Source of the DNA: Brachycybe producta | Taxonomy: Eukaryota > Arthropoda > Diplopoda > Playtdesmida > Andrognathidae | DNA: 64,000 nt | Direction of reading: 5' to 3' | NCBI GenBank assembly: GCA_036925085.1 | Contig: JAUPFP010000038.1 | Location: 1,921,671 to 1,985,670 of the forward strand | Shown here: one piece after another, positions 1 through 11,300 of the stretch | Numbering within the stretch: the first letter of the stretch is position 1 | Layout of the letters: each line of letters begins with the position of its first letter | The notes under the pieces: generated by a model | Databases searched by the model: none | The model's input: only the letters and a program-made list of their open reading frames with translations | Told to the model about the DNA's origin: nothing | Program-made: the position numbers and the translations under genes

Positions 1-53
1 TCAGATTATTAACTGAATAAATTGAATTTGATACATTGTTTGTTTGTCCTTCA

Positions 54-170
54 CAGGGCTCTGTAGAACACGTTTATTATTTAAATGCATTATTTAAATT
101 ATCAGAAGTGTACTAGGTATTACAGGACTCTGTAGAACATGTATTTAAATGCATTTAAATCTAGGTGTAG
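54..170. repeat. Direct duplication of a ~60 bp AT-rich segment
   Basis: Two neighbouring copies begin with ACAGG(G/A)CTCTGTAGAACA and continue with ATTTAAATGC blocks (about 54-105 and 121-170). No coding frame is supported here; this is probably intron of the gene whose last exon follows. Confidence 0.6.
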
Positions 171-266
171 ATAAGTTTTAGAAAATAAACTTTTTATGGT
201 GAAATTATGCCTTTTCCCAGTTTCTAAGACACTTTTCAAGCTTTTCTGAAAGATACAATTCATCAG

Positions 267-404
267 AGATTAAGGAATTCTTTGCATCCATCGGTGGAAG
301 AACTTAGTGCTGAAATTGCTGAACTGACTGGCCCTCAAATTCGGGTCCTTCCTCTCAAGAAGTTATCTAGAGTTGGAATGGATATGATTAGAAGAAACTC
401 CTAA
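267..404 (+). CDS. 3'-terminal coding exon of an unidentified gene (partial)
   Basis: After an acceptor (ATTCATCAG|AGATTAAGG) an open frame of 45 codons ends at TAA 402-404. The peptide starts RLRNSLHPSVEELSAEIAEL and ends in a basic tail, MDMIRRNS. Composition is protein-like: a helical acidic segment, then a PQIRVLPLKKLSRVG segment. The frame stays open a little further upstream, so the exact acceptor is uncertain. The sequence just before it (about 183-250) resembles the TTAGAAACTAG repeat family found elsewhere in the window. A poly(A) signal lies about 0.6 kb downstream. I do not recognise the family; upstream exons would lie outside the window. Confidence 0.4.
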   Translation, partial: RLRNSLHPSVEELSAEIAELTGPQIRVLPLKKLSRVGMDMIRRNS

Positions 405-511
405 GGTCCTTTTTTTTCCCCCCCAGTCACCACCCCCCCAATGACCCTCTCCTTTTTTCTATACTTGATAACCTCATAATATAAAAAGGGACTGGCTCAC
501 TTCAGCTAACT

Positions 512-968
512 GGGTCACTACAGCTACCGAGGGTCACTACAGCTACCAAAAAATATAGGCCTTTTTATTTATCAATACGTTTAGTTTAGATTACATTCGT
601 TTCAGTTAAATTTCATTATGTTTGATTAGGTTTCATTATGTTCAGTAAGGTTCGGTTAGGATCGGTAAGGTTCGGTTAGGATCGGTAAGGTTTGGTTAGG
701 ATCGGTTAGGTTTGGTTAGGATCGGTTAGGTTTGGTTAGGATCGGTTAGTATCGGTACTTTTTGGTTAGGATCGTTAAGGTTCGGTAAGGTTTCATTAGG
801 TAAGGTTCGGTTAGGTTATGGAGAAAGGGTTATTTTTTTAGCTGTAGTGACGAGAAAGTGATAAAAAAGGTCTATATTTTGTCCCCCTATTTTTTTGGTA
901 GCTGTAGTGACCCAAGTAGCGGTTCTCCCCTTAGTAGCGCTTGTGAGCCTTGGTAGCTGTAGTGACCC
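512..968. mobile_element. MITE-like element with stacked terminal inverted repeats
   Basis: The 17-mer GGGTCACTACAGCTACC occurs at 512-528 and 531-547. Its exact reverse complement occurs at 897-913 and 952-968. Partial copies lie at about 494-509 and 839-851. The inner repeats extend into matching A/T tracts (CTACCAAAAAA versus TTTTTTTGGTAG). The interior is filled by the minisatellite described separately. There is no coding capacity, so this is a non-autonomous inverted-repeat element, probably in the 3'UTR or downstream flank of the 267-404 exon. Confidence 0.7.
611..816. repeat. TTAGG-like minisatellite, 10/20 bp period
   Basis: About 20 ten-base units alternate between forms like TTCGGTTAGG and ATCGGTAAGG (TTTGGTTAGG, ATCGGTTAGG). 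The core GGTTAGG resembles the TTAGG/TTAGGG telomere class, but the 10-base register with TC/AT spacers makes it an interstitial minisatellite, not a telomere. It lies wholly inside the inverted-repeat element. Confidence 0.8.
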
Positions 969-1013
969 CCAACCTATAAAAAGCTAGGGCAAGCATCTCA
1001 ATATTAAGAAATG

Positions 1014-1019
1014 AATAAA
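1014..1019 (+). terminator. Candidate poly(A) signal AATAAA for the 267-404 exon
   Basis: AATAAA sits 610 bases after the stop codon and is followed within 50 bases by a T/G-rich stretch (CTTTGTTCCTCGTGTCTT). It is the first canonical hexamer downstream, just after the inverted-repeat element. Confidence 0.4.
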
Positions 1020-1900
1020 AGACAGCAGGAGAACAACAAGATCTTTGTTCCTCGTGTCTTATTCAAATGACGTCTAGAAATTAAAACTTCTCTTTGAAGA
1101 ACACTGTTTTAGATGGCCTAGTGTAGAATACTATACACCACGGTGTACTACGAGTATAGTACTATTACTATAGTATTATTCCCAAAAGGACGTGCCGTCA
1201 GTTTAGCAAGGTGTGCCGCGAAATTCTGGATATTATATTCAAAGCATTAAAATTATTTTAATATTTCCAAATAAACTTAGCCATAATTTAGAAAACCGTC
1301 CTATTATACGTAGGCCCCAATATGCACTAAACTAGTGTTTCTCTCAAAGGGTGTCCCTCCTGTGGCTCACTAGTGTGTCGTAAGTTTTGCAAGGTGTGTA
1401 AATTGTGCCGCAAAAAATACTGTGCCGTGCAAAAAAAAGAAGTTTGGGAACCACTGATATATCGGACTACACCACAATAAGTGTTATGAAATACATTTGT
1501 AGGCCCTATAGAAAAGGAAAGAATCGACCAAACGGGCCAACCTTTTTTTTATGATTCATGCCGGACATTCCAATCTTGAAGAGAAAAAAAAAACTTTCTT
1601 TTGAAGAATACATTTTTCTAGAAGATGGCGTTGTTATTAGGCAACAATTAATAACCCCTCCTCCTCTAGGGTACTGCAACAACCACGGTAACAACATGAA
1701 CATCCCCCAGCTCCCTCCATTCCTTTTTTTATCCTCCTTTTCTCATTTGGTGGACGATCTAATTTATCTACTCAGCCCTACCCCACTACCCCAACCTCCT
1801 TTCCATTCTATAAAAGGTAAAGAAAGAAAAAACCTACTAAAAGGTCAAGTCGAACACGTTGAACATTATTGTTGCTGTTCTACTAACATGTTACACACAG

Positions 1901-1901
<1 letters not shown>

Positions 1902-1935
<34 letters not shown>
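1902..1935. repeat. (AAT)n microsatellite
   Basis: About eleven AAT/ATA units in tandem. The same motif recurs at 6227-6275, 12826-12846 (as ATT) and 21850-21901. Confidence 0.9.
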
Positions 1936-1936
<1 letters not shown>

Positions 1937-4130
1937 CTGTTACTTTTTCTTCCATAAATTAAAACGAGAGCAAAAGTCTTCCGCCATGTTTTACATGCTG
2001 CGTGTTTTACCAAGTATTAGCCTCATCATCGGATCCTCTTTATGAAAAGTGTCTTTGAAATTGAAAGTTATGAGAGAAAAAAAATACGTCTTCTATTTAT
2101 CGTTTTTTTTTCTCTCTAAATCTTTATAGAATTTTTAAGACAGAAAGATATTATGAAGATTAGTAAATCCTCAACTCTCCTCCTTTTTTACACAGGAGGG
2201 GGGGGGGGGGGGGGTATTTTCGCTCGCTTTTAATCTCTCCGTTCTTAATTTCAACGTCATTCAATACCTAAAAAGATTTTTCTCTTTTTCTTCTTAAAAA
2301 AAAAAATTTAATCCTTTATACAAACACAGTAAAGTAAGGAAATGGAAAGAGTAGGCATTTCCAAATAGAATAGATAAAAGGGGATAATGAAGTATGGAGA
2401 AGAGGATCCTCCAAACCGGAGTTCAGAAACCACCCAACAATAATAATTCCTGCCTGTGCGCGCCTCTCCATTCCTAAAACATTCAAAATAAAATATATCT
2501 CGAATATAAATACCAGAGACGCCACAATGAATTAATGAATCCGAACGCAAGAATAAACAATATTGAAATATTTACTTTTTTAAAAAATCCAGAGAAGACA
2601 TTTTGTAATATCAAATTCAACATCACCAATGTGGGTTATTTTATCTTATTATGGATTGGACACTAAAACGCCACAGAGTTCGATCCATTCTTATTCCCCT
2701 TTCTCTCCTTCGAAACAAACACACAATTTTTGCACAGACATAAAACCCCAGGGTTCTCTGAAATATATATAATGTATCCTAACTGCCCCCCCCCCCCCAA
2801 AAAAAAGGATCGATAACATTTCAGAAATTTAAATAATTCGACTGCAAATATAATTTTTCTATAGCGTTCAATACGATGGTCAACTGGTTACTAGGATTCT
2901 ATGCCTAAAACAGTACTAAATCAACCAATCTGAAGTTGTGTTTTCTGCAAAAACAACAACAACAAAAAAATGTCATTGACATTGTCGTTTGTCCATCTAA
3001 CGTTTGTACAATTGTATATAATAGGAAATGGCAATACATTTTTTTTTGGTTTAGATATATAGGGGTACCAGCATCAGCACAATCGATGGAACGAACAAAC
3101 AAACGAAGCTAGCGGCAAAATGACGCGTCCAACAGAGGAAGAAGAAAGAAGCCTTTGCCGTGCTGCAATTTCAGAGACCTAAACGGCCCCCATCAGCTTT
3201 TGTAGAATTTTAATAAGCAGCAGGCAGCCTAGCCAGCTCAAGGGGGTGGAGAGTTGGAACTTGGATGGGGAATGAGGGGATCTAGATATAAGCCACTATT
3301 TTCAAGCAAAAGAAGGGGAAGAAAAAGAGAGAGGGGAGACACCACTGGGGGTTCATAAACATAAGAGGGGGAAAACAACCTGCCAAGAAAAAAAAGGGGG
3401 ATGGGGAGTGTAACAAACAGTCAGTGCACACGCACCGCTCATTCATAACACATCAATGCCATTCCTCCTCCTCCTCCTCCATCCATCCATTCCTATGTAG
3501 AGCTTTTTATCCCCTCCTCCCCAAATCCCTCTTTTTTTGGTCCTTATTTCTAACACCCTCCTCCTCTCCCCCTTCCCTTCTTTTCCTTCAAACCTTATTT
3601 TTCTGCCCATTTCCTCTCCCTCCTTTTATGCATAACCTGTTCAGAAGTCCGCCTCTTTATCCCCCCCTTCCTCACCCTCTCCCTTTAAAATACCAACCCC
3701 CCCTTATCTCTTTTCAATACCCTCCAATCTATTCACCTATAACCAACACCGAAGAGGAGGGAGGAGGGGGGATATTATCAAAACGTTAACCCCTGCAAAC
3801 ACACACACATCCAGAGAAACATTCTTCTTTCAAATTTTCAATGCATATGTCCACAGAGAGATCCAGGCATTGGCACAGGCACCACACATGCGCAAACACA
3901 CACTCACAAGCCATGGTCACTCCTTTTCAAACTTAGGTGCATTTTAAAACACAACAGAGTGAAAAGATATATAAAGGGAATATGAAAAGGGAGGGAAGGA
4001 TAAGAGTAGGAAAGGGGGGGGGGGAAGTTCGTAGCCATTTTTATATCGCCATATGCATGAGTTTAGTTAGATATTCGCAAAAGAACCAAGATTGCAGAGA
4101 AAAAAATAGAAGAAAAGAACGAAAAGATAT

Positions 4131-4156
4131 CTCTCTCTCTCTCTCTCTCTCTCTCT
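4131..4156. repeat. (CT)n microsatellite
   Basis: Thirteen uninterrupted CT units. A second, longer array of about sixteen units lies at 5666-5698. Short SLSLSL-type ORFs over both are artefacts of the repeat. Confidence 0.9.
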
Positions 4157-4816
4157 AAAAGAAGAACCCTGTGTACTCCTCTCTCCCTCCCTCTGTCGAT
4201 TTTACTGAAGTAAAACCACTAAACTTCCGGTAGATGGCTTCGACAACAACGAAAAATAGCCACTAATGTCACCACTTGCCAGGAACTTTCTCATGAAGCA
4301 TTTTTTTTATTTCTTTCAATATGCTTCTTATCACAGACGTAAAAGTCATGAACTTTTTTTTGGGGGTAAAAGTTCAGAGACTAAACTTAAAAAGACTAGA
4401 CTTTGTCTGTGGGCTAGAAAAACCAGGTACAGTTTCAAATGCACAGAAACCGACAAGCAGGAGCGGGAGATTTTGTACAAATGACAATAAATGGATTGTC
4501 TGTCAGGATCCAATTGAAATATGCAATTGTAATTCGAATTTTGGTAACGAAATGAATCCGATTGAAACAAACGTCTGCGTTATGAACATTTAAGAGAGTT
4601 GTTTCAATTCGAAAATGTGCAATTTACATAGTCGCAAAATAAAAGGCACAATTTTACTGAATCGTTTCTGAAACGGAATCGTTTTGGTTGCCTATTTTCA
4701 GTTACTGCTGCCAAACTATTGTGGCTATTTATTGATTCAACGGAAATATATCTTTGGACCAGATCCTTAGAATACATTCCACTCCCACCCCACATATTTA
4801 ATTTCTTGGAAGACAA

Positions 4817-4905
4817 CTGAAAAGACTTTTTCGTATTAACCGATTTTTAGAGTTACCTGTTTCAGTTAACTCTAAAAATCGGTTAACACGAAAAAGTCTT
4901 TTCAG
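4817..4905. repeat. Near-perfect 89 bp palindrome
   Basis: Arms of about 39 bases starting CTGAAAAGACTTTTTCGT and running into an arm-end TTAACTCTAAAAATCGGTTAA are separated by a roughly 10-base loop (CCTGTTTCAG). The arms share TTAACACGAAAAA with the pogo-like repeat family listed at 55382, so this is probably a foldback derivative of that family. Confidence 0.8.
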
Positions 4906-5662
4906 ACCCAAAGAATACAAATCTACCTAGAAATTCCTTTTTACAACCCGAAATAAAGTTAAAGTTAACACGAAAAAACATTCCGGTCCATTTTATTTTG
5001 TGTTAAACGGTTTCAACTGTATAATCAACATTTTTAATTTGTATAAAATACACAACTTTCTAGCACTTCTTGCAGTTTTGCTGTTTTAATAAAAAAGAAT
5101 TTTTTTTTTTTTTAGAAAAGTGCCATTTTTTAGTTTAAGCCGCACAATGAGGGAGGTCCACTAGAATTTCATACACATCTGGCAACACTGTACGCGTAAA
5201 TCCAACACATCCATTTTCAAGTCAATATTATTATAGCCAATAATATTTCATCAATATAAATGAACCTCATGTAATTTCAATTGCACCTGCAAATGGGCCC
5301 TCCTCCTCTTTCTCCTCGAGTCAAGGCTGTGTATTTTTTTTTTGTAACTATTTCATTGAAAAGTGGTTAGAGAGTTGGTTGGGTGGGTGGGTGGAGGGGG
5401 GCCGATTTAAAATTTTCCCTCATTCCACTTCAAGACTTTCAGAAGATATTTTTACCTATTAGCAAATCACACAGTGTTTTCATACTACATCTTTCTCTTT
5501 ACCAAAAAAAAAACAAAGATGAACATGGGACACACTAAAAAAAAACCAAGCCCACTAAACAAACAGAAATTCATTTTTAGTGTCAATAATAAGAAAAGAA
5601 AAAAAAACAAGATGATGTTCTGTCTGTCTGTCTGTCCCTCCATGTTTGTGTGCTCAGCCTCA

Positions 5663-5665
<3 letters not shown>

Positions 5666-5698
<33 letters not shown>
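5666..5698. repeat. (CT)n microsatellite
   Basis: About sixteen CT units. Both strands give spurious ORFs (SLSLSL or REREREI) that should not be annotated. Confidence 0.9.
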
Positions 5699-5701
<3 letters not shown>

Positions 5702-6224
5702 GTGCCTAGTACCATAAAATAGCCCCACCCCCTTATAAATTGGAGGTTCACGCAATCACCATAGCCCTTAGCTGTCTTAAGTTGCCTTTCAAAACCAAAG
5801 ACTAGGATTAAAATTGAAATTTCAAGCACAAGGCACAGAGAGCCAAAAGAAGAAAAAAACCTACAAAGTTCCCCCCCCCCCCCCCCCCGCATCCACTTTT
5901 TTTTTTAATATGGATAATATAAAGGAGAATGACGCAGGTGAAACAACACGCACACACCTGCGCACAGATTGCACCTCAATTATATAGAAAACTCAGCACA
6001 CGCACATTATAATGACACACACACACACACATTAGAAGTCTCTACTTGATCAACTACCAATGAAGAAAATATATTTCACACGTGATACGTTTTCCCTTCC
6101 GTTCTATTGTCCACTTATTATTACTACAATTTAACTACAGAAAAAAAATTCCGCGTTTTGATTGCGCCCTCTGGTGTTCATCATCATATATACAGCTCTT
6201 TTTTTCTCATTTTCAATTCATTAT

Positions 6225-6226
<2 letters not shown>

Positions 6227-6275
<49 letters not shown>
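6227..6275. repeat. (ATA)n microsatellite
   Basis: About sixteen uninterrupted AAT units, read as poly-isoleucine in one frame. Confidence 0.9.
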
Positions 6276-6276
<1 letters not shown>

Positions 6277-6928
6277 TATGCAATGAAAGAAAAGTGAATT
6301 TCCTGAGGTATAATAACCCATTTAACTAAACAGGCTAAGAAGGAAGGGGGAAAATGAGAGAACATCGCAATGATGATGATGATGATGATGGGGATTAAAT
6401 TAAAACTGAAATAAAAAAAAAACGTCTTGAAAAAAACCGAACATGAAGCTCGGTTTTTGTTGTTGTTATCCTATCTCCCACCTTTTTCTTGTACCTTTAA
6501 AAAAAAGCTCATGTGCATTGTACGCAACATAACCAAGGTAAAATATCAAGAGATAGAAAGAAAAGTTTGCCTTGAACTCTCACTCTTTACTATTCATATT
6601 TTCAGTGTTTCTCTTTGTGATACTTGATTATTGGTACGAAGAATTAACTTGCGCCTTTTTGAACAATCTTCTTATAAGAAAACGGGGAGTGTTCCGGGGG
6701 GTAGGGGAAAGAAGAAACTGTGGACCTTGACCCTCAACCACTGATGACCGACAGAGGGCGGACCCAAACGTGCATACGCAATATCATAAATATGCAATAA
6801 TGCAACAACAACAACAACAAACTAACAAAAGGATCCTGAATAACTCGGAATTTTAACAACAACAATATTTAAAATATAAGCACATTTTAAAACTGCAGAA
6901 ATCTCACAAATGTAGGCGAAACACACAT

Positions 6929-7014
6929 CAGAAATACCAAACTACCTAAAGGTGACCCAATTTACGATGGATCCCATCGTGAATGGGTCACCTTTAGGTA
7001 GTTTGGTACTTCTG
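6929..7014. repeat. 86 bp palindrome with 31-base arms
   Basis: The left arm begins CAGAAATACCAAACTACC and continues TAAAGGTGACCCA. The right arm is its reverse complement with a single mismatch. The 24-base centre is itself partly palindromic (ACGATGG/CCATCGT). RNA from either strand would form a long hairpin. It could be a foldback transposon remnant or a hairpin RNA source. Confidence 0.8.
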
Positions 7015-7860
7015 ATGGATCTGGACTTCAAACGCATTTCATATTTAAACATAGGCTTAAATGCAAAATTTTACTGGCAACAAATAAAGACTTGAGAGAA
7101 AAAAGGGGAAGGGATTTACTGTTGGGAGAAATAGATAGAGAGAAGGGGGGGTGGATTTGTAAGAAGGGATTTAAAGAGACCTATTTTAGGCAAAACTAAA
7201 GATCTAAATAGGCAAGCAAAAAAGATGGAGAGAAACGAAAACACAAAGTGTGTTTGGAGGGGGGAGGGGGGGGGGGGGTATATAAAGAAAACAACGAGTG
7301 GTATTATAAATAAGAGCAAGAAAGGGGGTGGGGGCGCTCGGGTAGTTAACTAATTCGTTATAGATGTAATTACACTATACGCGAATTAGAAGTAGTATAA
7401 GTCAAGGTTGAGACGAATTCAGCTTGTCCATCCATCTCTTTAGCCTCACCTCATAATATGAGTGGGGGAGGACGGTTGTAAAACACTAAACAAGTGACCA
7501 ACGGTCAGTCGTTAGTATAGTAAAAGGGAGAGACTAGTTTACCGTTACGAGCCTATTTAAAGTGTACTGCTCCTAAAATGGATATACACACACACATTAA
7601 GTCATTTTTTACTACTTTTTCTACACATAACTTTTTTTTTTCTAAAAAAAAAAGTTGTAAAAACTGTGGCCATGAATAAATGAGAATAAGAATCGATATT
7701 TGTATCTTAACCACCCTTTTTCACCTAACCCCACCCCCCCCCCCTCTAATTCCTAGTCTTCACTGAAAGTGAGCGAAAATGCATGGAATAACTTAGGAAA
7801 TAAAGCTGTACTTTAAACTTACCTGAAACCTTATTACACACGAAAATCATTAGACTATAC

Positions 7861-8053
7861 GGTGATAGTCATTCTTAATGACGTTACTGCTGCTTTTGTA
7901 ATATTATTTTATGACTGTCAACTATACTGGACCTCAGTCAATGGCCAGTTCAGTAATATTTTGTAATTTCCTTTTGCAACAGAAGGTTATGATGAGCTAG
8001 ACGTAACAATTTACTGTCCTATGATAGTCTTATTATCTTTCTGTAATAGATCT
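7861..8053 (+). repeat. Interspersed repeat, copy 1 (pair with 19230-19425)
   Basis: This segment and 19230-19425 share a series of blocks in the same order: a Gln-codon-like TATGACAG/TATGACTGTC, CAATGG(T/C)CAG, TAATATTTT, TATGATGAGC(A/T)AGA, ACAATTTACTG and ATGA(C/T)AGTCTTATT followed by TCTTTCTGTAA. Both are non-coding. Probably copies of a degraded mobile repeat. Confidence 0.55.
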
Positions 8054-8227
8054 GGTACTGACTACGTACCAATGAGTTCAATAAGAAATTTAAGCACCCA
8101 CATGAGGTATTATACTTTTAATTTTATGGGGGTTATTATCTCTATAACTTCACAGGAAGCTGTCATAGCTATTTTTTACTCGTTTTTATTTAACTTCATT
8201 ATTTGTTTTGTCCACTGCCACCTTCTT

Positions 8228-8332
8228 AAATATTTGAAAATAATCCAGACTGCACGGGGAACGAACCCATGACCAACGTTACCAATGGGCTCAGAGTCTG
8301 AGACGCTAACCACTACAACAACAAGACAAGAG
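8228..8332 (-). mobile_element. tRNA-derived SINE, copy A
   Basis: On the minus strand the sequence runs GTAGTGGTTAGCGTCTCAGA (A-box-like) ... CATGGGTTCGTTCCCCGTGC (B-box-like GGTTCGTTCCC), then a non-tRNA body GTCTGGATTATTTTCAAA. The second copy at 21735 shares the B box and the same body, so this is a mobile SINE and not a functional tRNA: the anticodon arm does not form a clean 5 bp stem. Confidence 0.65.
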
Positions 8333-11300
8333 GTGGCTTCTATTTAGTTTTACTTTTTAGATCCGTTTTTCATAAAAGCGAGTATCACCAAAAAACACGT
8401 TTTTGTTTAATTTTCTTGTTCATGTACAAAAATATAAGTTAAATATATAGAGTTCCATGTATTTTTGTTTCACCCAAAGTGAGAACCAACAATACGGCTT
8501 ATAAGTGTGGAAACAAAATAAGGGAAGGAGGGGGGAAGCCTGAAAGAAAGAAAAAAATATATATAAGTGAACAGGAAGTAGTAGTGACGTCAGAGCGACC
8601 ATCAGTGAACCATAATATCTAGAGAGAGTCCTATACACACTGCATTACATATTATTCTTCTCTCTGAATATATTCTGTACACAAAACCCATATATAATAA
8701 TGTTGTTCTAAATGCATTTCTAAAAACCAATTTCCCTCCACCAGCACACACACACATCCTCCTCACTTATTATTATTCCTCTTCTTTTTTTAAAAAAAAA
8801 AAAGATGGCGGAAGGAAGTAGGGCATAAGTGCTACTACCATGGTTATGCAGTTATGCACCACTTGCTAACCATTAAAAACATGAATTCTCCATCTCATTT
8901 TCGAACGGTTACAACATTACTTCATCATGACTAAGCTCCACCCTCATTTTCCTCCTCCTCCTCCCCATAAAACCCCCCAAATCTCTCTCACCTATATTTA
9001 AAAGTGACCCCCCCCCCCCTCCCTCTATATACACTCGTAGTAAAACAATACAAAATACTAATTTAAAACAGTGCTAACTACTTGTAATAGGTACATTTAC
9101 CTGTATTGTTAAATTCACAAAATATTTTTTTCCACTTTTAGTTTTAAAAAAAAATTGCAACCCTTTTCATATTTTATGTTTATAAAATTAAACTTCATTT
9201 ATTTTGGGAGTTTATTCAGGATTTTATTCCTAGTCAATTCTATTAAATTTCATTATTTTACCAATTTTATATTTTTTTATCCATTGAATAATTTAAATCA
9301 TGATTAATTTTAAATTATATTATCCTGAAATAAACAAAATCTTATCTATGATACAGTTTTACAAACAAGATTTCTTGTCTATTAGAAATAAAAAAAGCAT
9401 ACACAATTTTTTATAATTTTGCAAAAGAACGACAAAATCTGAATTCACCACAACACAAAAAACGTAAACCGGCCGCATTTTTGCAAATGGCGTCCATAAA
9501 GAAATGCACAGTGCGTTCCTCCACCCGCCATTAAAATGTAAACCCCCTTCCTCCCCCTTTATTCCTATTCCAGTTCACTTATTCCTTTCCCCCCTTCCTC
9601 TCTTTCTATCTCACCCTTCCCCACTTTCATAACCAAGAAAGAAGAGAGGATAAAAAAAACAGCAAAGTACTTAATGCACCTCATTTACCCCTCCTTCTAC
9701 CCTAACCCCATTCCCCTACCTTCTATAAAAAAAATATACCCTCTTTTCTAAACGTCACATTTTCAAACAAAAGAATATATTGCTGAAATTTTGAACGCTT
9801 GAAACAGACAATTTTGTAAATAGGCTAATCCTAGCGCGCCACATTTGAAAAAAAAAACAGCAGCACATCTAATTCCTGAAGCAACAGCAGCAGCAGCAGT
9901 AAAAGGGAAGAGTTCCAAAGAGAATCCATAAAACTAAACTCTCCAAGGAATATATACGTATTTTCCAAACATTTAGAAGGAGACTTACTTTTACTAATTG
10001 TTATCCTGTTGCATTTTCACACACAAATAAATAAAATAGGGTCGAGGGGGGATCTTATCAAATTAAGACTTTTTAAAAAATAAAAACGTAAAGCAATATC
10101 AACTTTAAAAGAAGTTGGATATATAATACACACGTCGTGTGCGTACCGAACACCATCATCATCACTCTTGTGTTTTTAACTGTGTGTTTGTCACTTTGAA
10201 ATGTTTTCTGTGTCTTATGCGAAATGAAACGCACATTCACGATATTAATCTTTTCGAAATTCTCTCATAATACAAAAATATAGAGAATTCATAAAAACCA
10301 ATCTGTGCTCATAAAAGGTCTAGTAACAGAAAGAGAAAAAAAAGAGGAGAAGGTGTACAACATTCCTAAAGTCAAAGAAGAATCGACCAGCTTCGAAAGC
10401 AGCTTTTATCTCAATTCTAGCCTTGTTCTTCTTGCGCATCTTCCAACCTCTATATCTATGTTATATATGCTGTAATATGTTGTTGGCTTGTAATAAAGCT
10501 TAACTTAGACCCCCTCTTTCTCTCTCTCTAAAAGACGCATGCGCAATGTAACCCCCCCCCAAACGAGAATTATTTCGATTTCGTTTCGAGCACAGCAGGA
10601 ACTTGTTCCATCAATAACAAAAACCTTGCCTAGTATATAGTAAACTCAGTAAAAAAAAAAAAGGAAGATGAAAACGTGAAAAACGCATACTCGAAACGAA
10701 CCATACCAAAAAAAAACACCCCCGACCTCCTCCTCATAAAAACATATATATATATATATAGAAAGTGGCGCCACCATACGACGACCATATTTGCACGCAT
10801 TCATTTTCCATAGCCTCAGAGCACAAAATATCCAATATATTATTAGTTCCATTTTCTGTTATTCCCTTTTTCCAAACCAGCACCATCAACATCATCCTTC
10901 ACAAAAACATGAGGGGTTTTTTTATTCCTCTTTTCCTCCCATTTTCGAATTCGTTCCAATGCAACGACTAAAAAAAAAATGTAATTTTTCTTCTATGTGG
11001 GCCTTCGTGTCAAAAATTCGGGTTTTTTTTTTTTCATTTCTTTTCTGTGCCATTAAAAATTGTTCTTTTCTTTTTTCACAGACAGACAAGAAGAGATAAA
11101 GTTTCTTTATACTCAATATATGTAATCCTCCCATCTCATCCTTCCACCCCCCCCCTTACAGATAGATACACTACCACCACCCCATAAGAAGCTTAGAAGC
11201 CCCACCTTCCTCCCCTTAATCTTGTTGCATTTCTAACCGGTGCCCTGAGGACCCATCATCATCAATGCATCATGACAACCAATGTCCCAAATATTACTAA

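Noticed and set aside
611..816. Telomere or interstitial telomeric array
   Set aside because: The unit is 10/20 bases with spacer bases, not a pure TTAGG or TTAGGG repeat, and it sits inside an inverted-repeat element.
3424..3789. 121-codon + ORF, Pro/Ser/Phe-rich
   Set aside because: A pyrimidine-rich stretch without stops; no splice support, no domain, typical of simple sequence.
5485..5892. 135-codon - ORF with RERERE tract
   Set aside because: Produced by the CT microsatellite and flanking homopolymers.
8228..8332. Functional tRNA gene on the minus strand
   Set aside because: B box is good but the anticodon arm and acceptor stem do not pair properly, and the downstream body is shared with a second copy.
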